64,000 nt of DNA, from assembly GCF_031846245.1 (NCBI RefSeq), contig NZ_JAVRIC010000019.1:22331-86330 (forward strand), read 5' to 3'. The position numbers and the translations under genes were made by a program. The notes under the pieces were generated by a model that saw only the letters and a list, made by a program, of their open reading frames with translations, was not told the DNA's origin and made no database searches. Source of the DNA: Banduia mediterranea. Lineage in GTDB: Bacteria; Pseudomonadota; Gammaproteobacteria; Nevskiales; Nevskiaceae. Positions within the stretch are counted from its first letter, which is position 1, and each line of letters begins with the position of its first letter. Below are positions 63,247 to 64,000 of the stretch, one piece after another.

Positions 63247-63885
63247 ATGACTACCCCCCGCGAGATTTTCCGCGACGTTCCGGTTCAAGATCAGATGTCG
63301 GCCGATGCGCCGCTGAAGCTGATCGAATGGGCGCTGGCGCAAAATGCACCGGCGATCGCGACCACCAGCTTCAGCCCCTATGCCTCGGTGCTGCTGCATA
63401 TGGTGACCCGCGTATCGCCCGATCTGCCGATCGTGTGGATGGACAGCGGCTACGCCACGCCGGCCACCTACCGATATATCGACGAAGTGGTGCGCCGCCT
63501 CAAGCTCAATCTCAAGGTCTATCATCCGCGCCGCTCCCGCGCTCACCGCGAGGCCGTGGACGGACCCGTTCCGGACATCGACGATCCGCGTCACGAAATC
63601 TTCACCCGCGAGGTCAAGATCGAACCCTTCGAGCGCGCCCTGGCCGAATTGAAACCCAACTACTGGATCACCGGCCTGCGCTCCGAGGAAACCGAGGAAC
63701 GCGCCAAGATGGAGGCCGTGAGCACCAACGCCGACGGCATCGTCAAGGTCGCTCCGCTGCTGGGCTGGACCAACCGGGACCTGTTCCATTACATCAAGAA
63801 ATTCGGCCTGCCGAACAACTTCGACTACTACGACCCGACCAAGGGCGAGGAAGATCGCGAATGCGGACTGCATCTGACACATTGA
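63247..63885 (+). CDS. Phosphoadenylylsulfate reductase-like protein without iron-sulfur cysteines
   Basis: From the ATG at 63247 the product has 212 residues. It has the CysH start IATTSFSPYASVLLHMVTRV, the substrate region WMDSGYATPATYRYIDEVVR, and the catalytic tail ECGLHLTH. The Cys-Cys and CxxC pairs that bind the 4Fe-4S cluster in the other CysH of this window are absent, so this is the cluster-free type, as in E. coli PAPS reductase. It is short for that type (about 240 residues). A GGAG box precedes the ATG. It is divergent from the operon on the other side; its own downstream partners lie beyond the window. Confidence 0.85.
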   Translation: MTTPREIFRDVPVQDQMSADAPLKLIEWALAQNAPAIATTSFSPYASVLLHMVTRVSPDLPIVWMDSGYATPATYRYIDEVVRRLKLNLKVYHPRRSRAHREAVDGPVPDIDDPRHEIFTREVKIEPFERALAELKPNYWITGLRSEETEERAKMEAVSTNADGIVKVAPLLGWTNRDLFHYIKKFGLPNNFDYYDPTKGEEDRECGLHLTH

Positions 63886-64000
63886 ACCGCACCGGACACC
63901 ATAAGAAGCAGATCGGTGCGCACTTCGGGTAGCACTACTCGACGGTAAGCCGGATCGCGTGAGGTGTGGATCGGAGGGCTGCGTCAAGGCGCAAGACCTG
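63886..64000. other. Terminal stretch with no recognisable gene
   Basis: The last 115 bp after the second cysH show no start, hairpin or protein-like frame on either strand that I can support. A continuation of an operon beyond the edge is possible. Confidence 0.5.

Noticed and set aside
63211..63987. 258-codon open frame on the minus strand opposite the second cysH
   Set aside because: It is fully antisense to a gene with clear CysH motifs and has no recognisable domain or ribosome site.

Overview
The window looks like chromosomal DNA of a free-living, GC-rich gammaproteobacterium. The evidence is conserved gene order: tig-clpP-clpX-lon-hupB-ppiD; a methyltransferase-rnhA-dnaQ operon divergent from gloB; accB-accC-prmA-fis-purH with fis in place. 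The heme-uptake genes, isobutyryl-CoA mutase, M36 protease and many ECF and kinase regulators would suit the Nevskiales/Xanthomonadales side of the class, but that placement is an inference. I see no insertion sequences, phage genes or CRISPR array. The region is dense and mostly core.

Layout. 1-3.7 kb: the 3'-truncated gene of a secreted M36 zinc protease, then three small plus-strand genes. 3.7-12.2 kb: a minus-strand acyl-CoA operon (fused isobutyryl-CoA mutase, thiolase, 3-hydroxyacyl-CoA dehydrogenase, acyl-CoA dehydrogenase) divergent from an AraC-type regulator. 12.3-16.5 kb: dnaQ, rnhA and a methyltransferase, divergent from gloB and mltD. 16.5-25.5 kb: an eight-gene, mostly overlapping operon encoding three TPR envelope proteins, a small exported protein, a TolQ/ExbB-like channel, two ExbD-like proteins and an AgmX/PglI-type TonB-like protein. 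This is the best candidate for a poorly described machine. 25.5-35.7 kb: fabI, then on the minus strand the Tig/Clp/Lon/HU/PpiD proteostasis block with tRNA-Asp, tRNA-Val and tRNA-Leu.

35.7-38.4 kb: a Fur-type site, hemP, and a heme ABC transporter whose binding-protein gene (hmuT) has lost its middle and its C-terminus. 38.5-43.2 kb: a DUF1134 protein, rhodanese, TolC, an iron-sulfur CysH and transaldolase. 43.3-46.9 kb: a short PutA, with a decayed OmpA-like barrel gene upstream. 46.9-53.1 kb: cutA, a TlpA-like thioredoxin, aroQ, accB, accC, prmA, fis, purH. 53.2-57.6 kb: a frameshifted histidine-kinase remnant, an exported protein, and an ECF-like sigma factor convergent with a Ser/Thr kinase-TPR protein. 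57.7-64 kb: a Bax-inhibitor-1 protein, a TVP38-family protein, and a tightly overlapping operon (unknown protein, alpha/beta hydrolase, ECF sigma, anti-sigma candidate, PDZ protein), divergent from a second CysH that lacks the iron-sulfur cysteines.

How the parts work together. The acyl-CoA operon can plausibly feed isobutyryl-CoA through butyryl-CoA to acetyl-CoA. The TolQ/ExbD/AgmX genes would use the proton-motive force to move or assemble something across the envelope through the TPR proteins. Several loci (hmuT, the barrel gene, the kinase remnant) show gene decay without any mobile element visible. All calls come from reading the sequence by eye; no database search was run.
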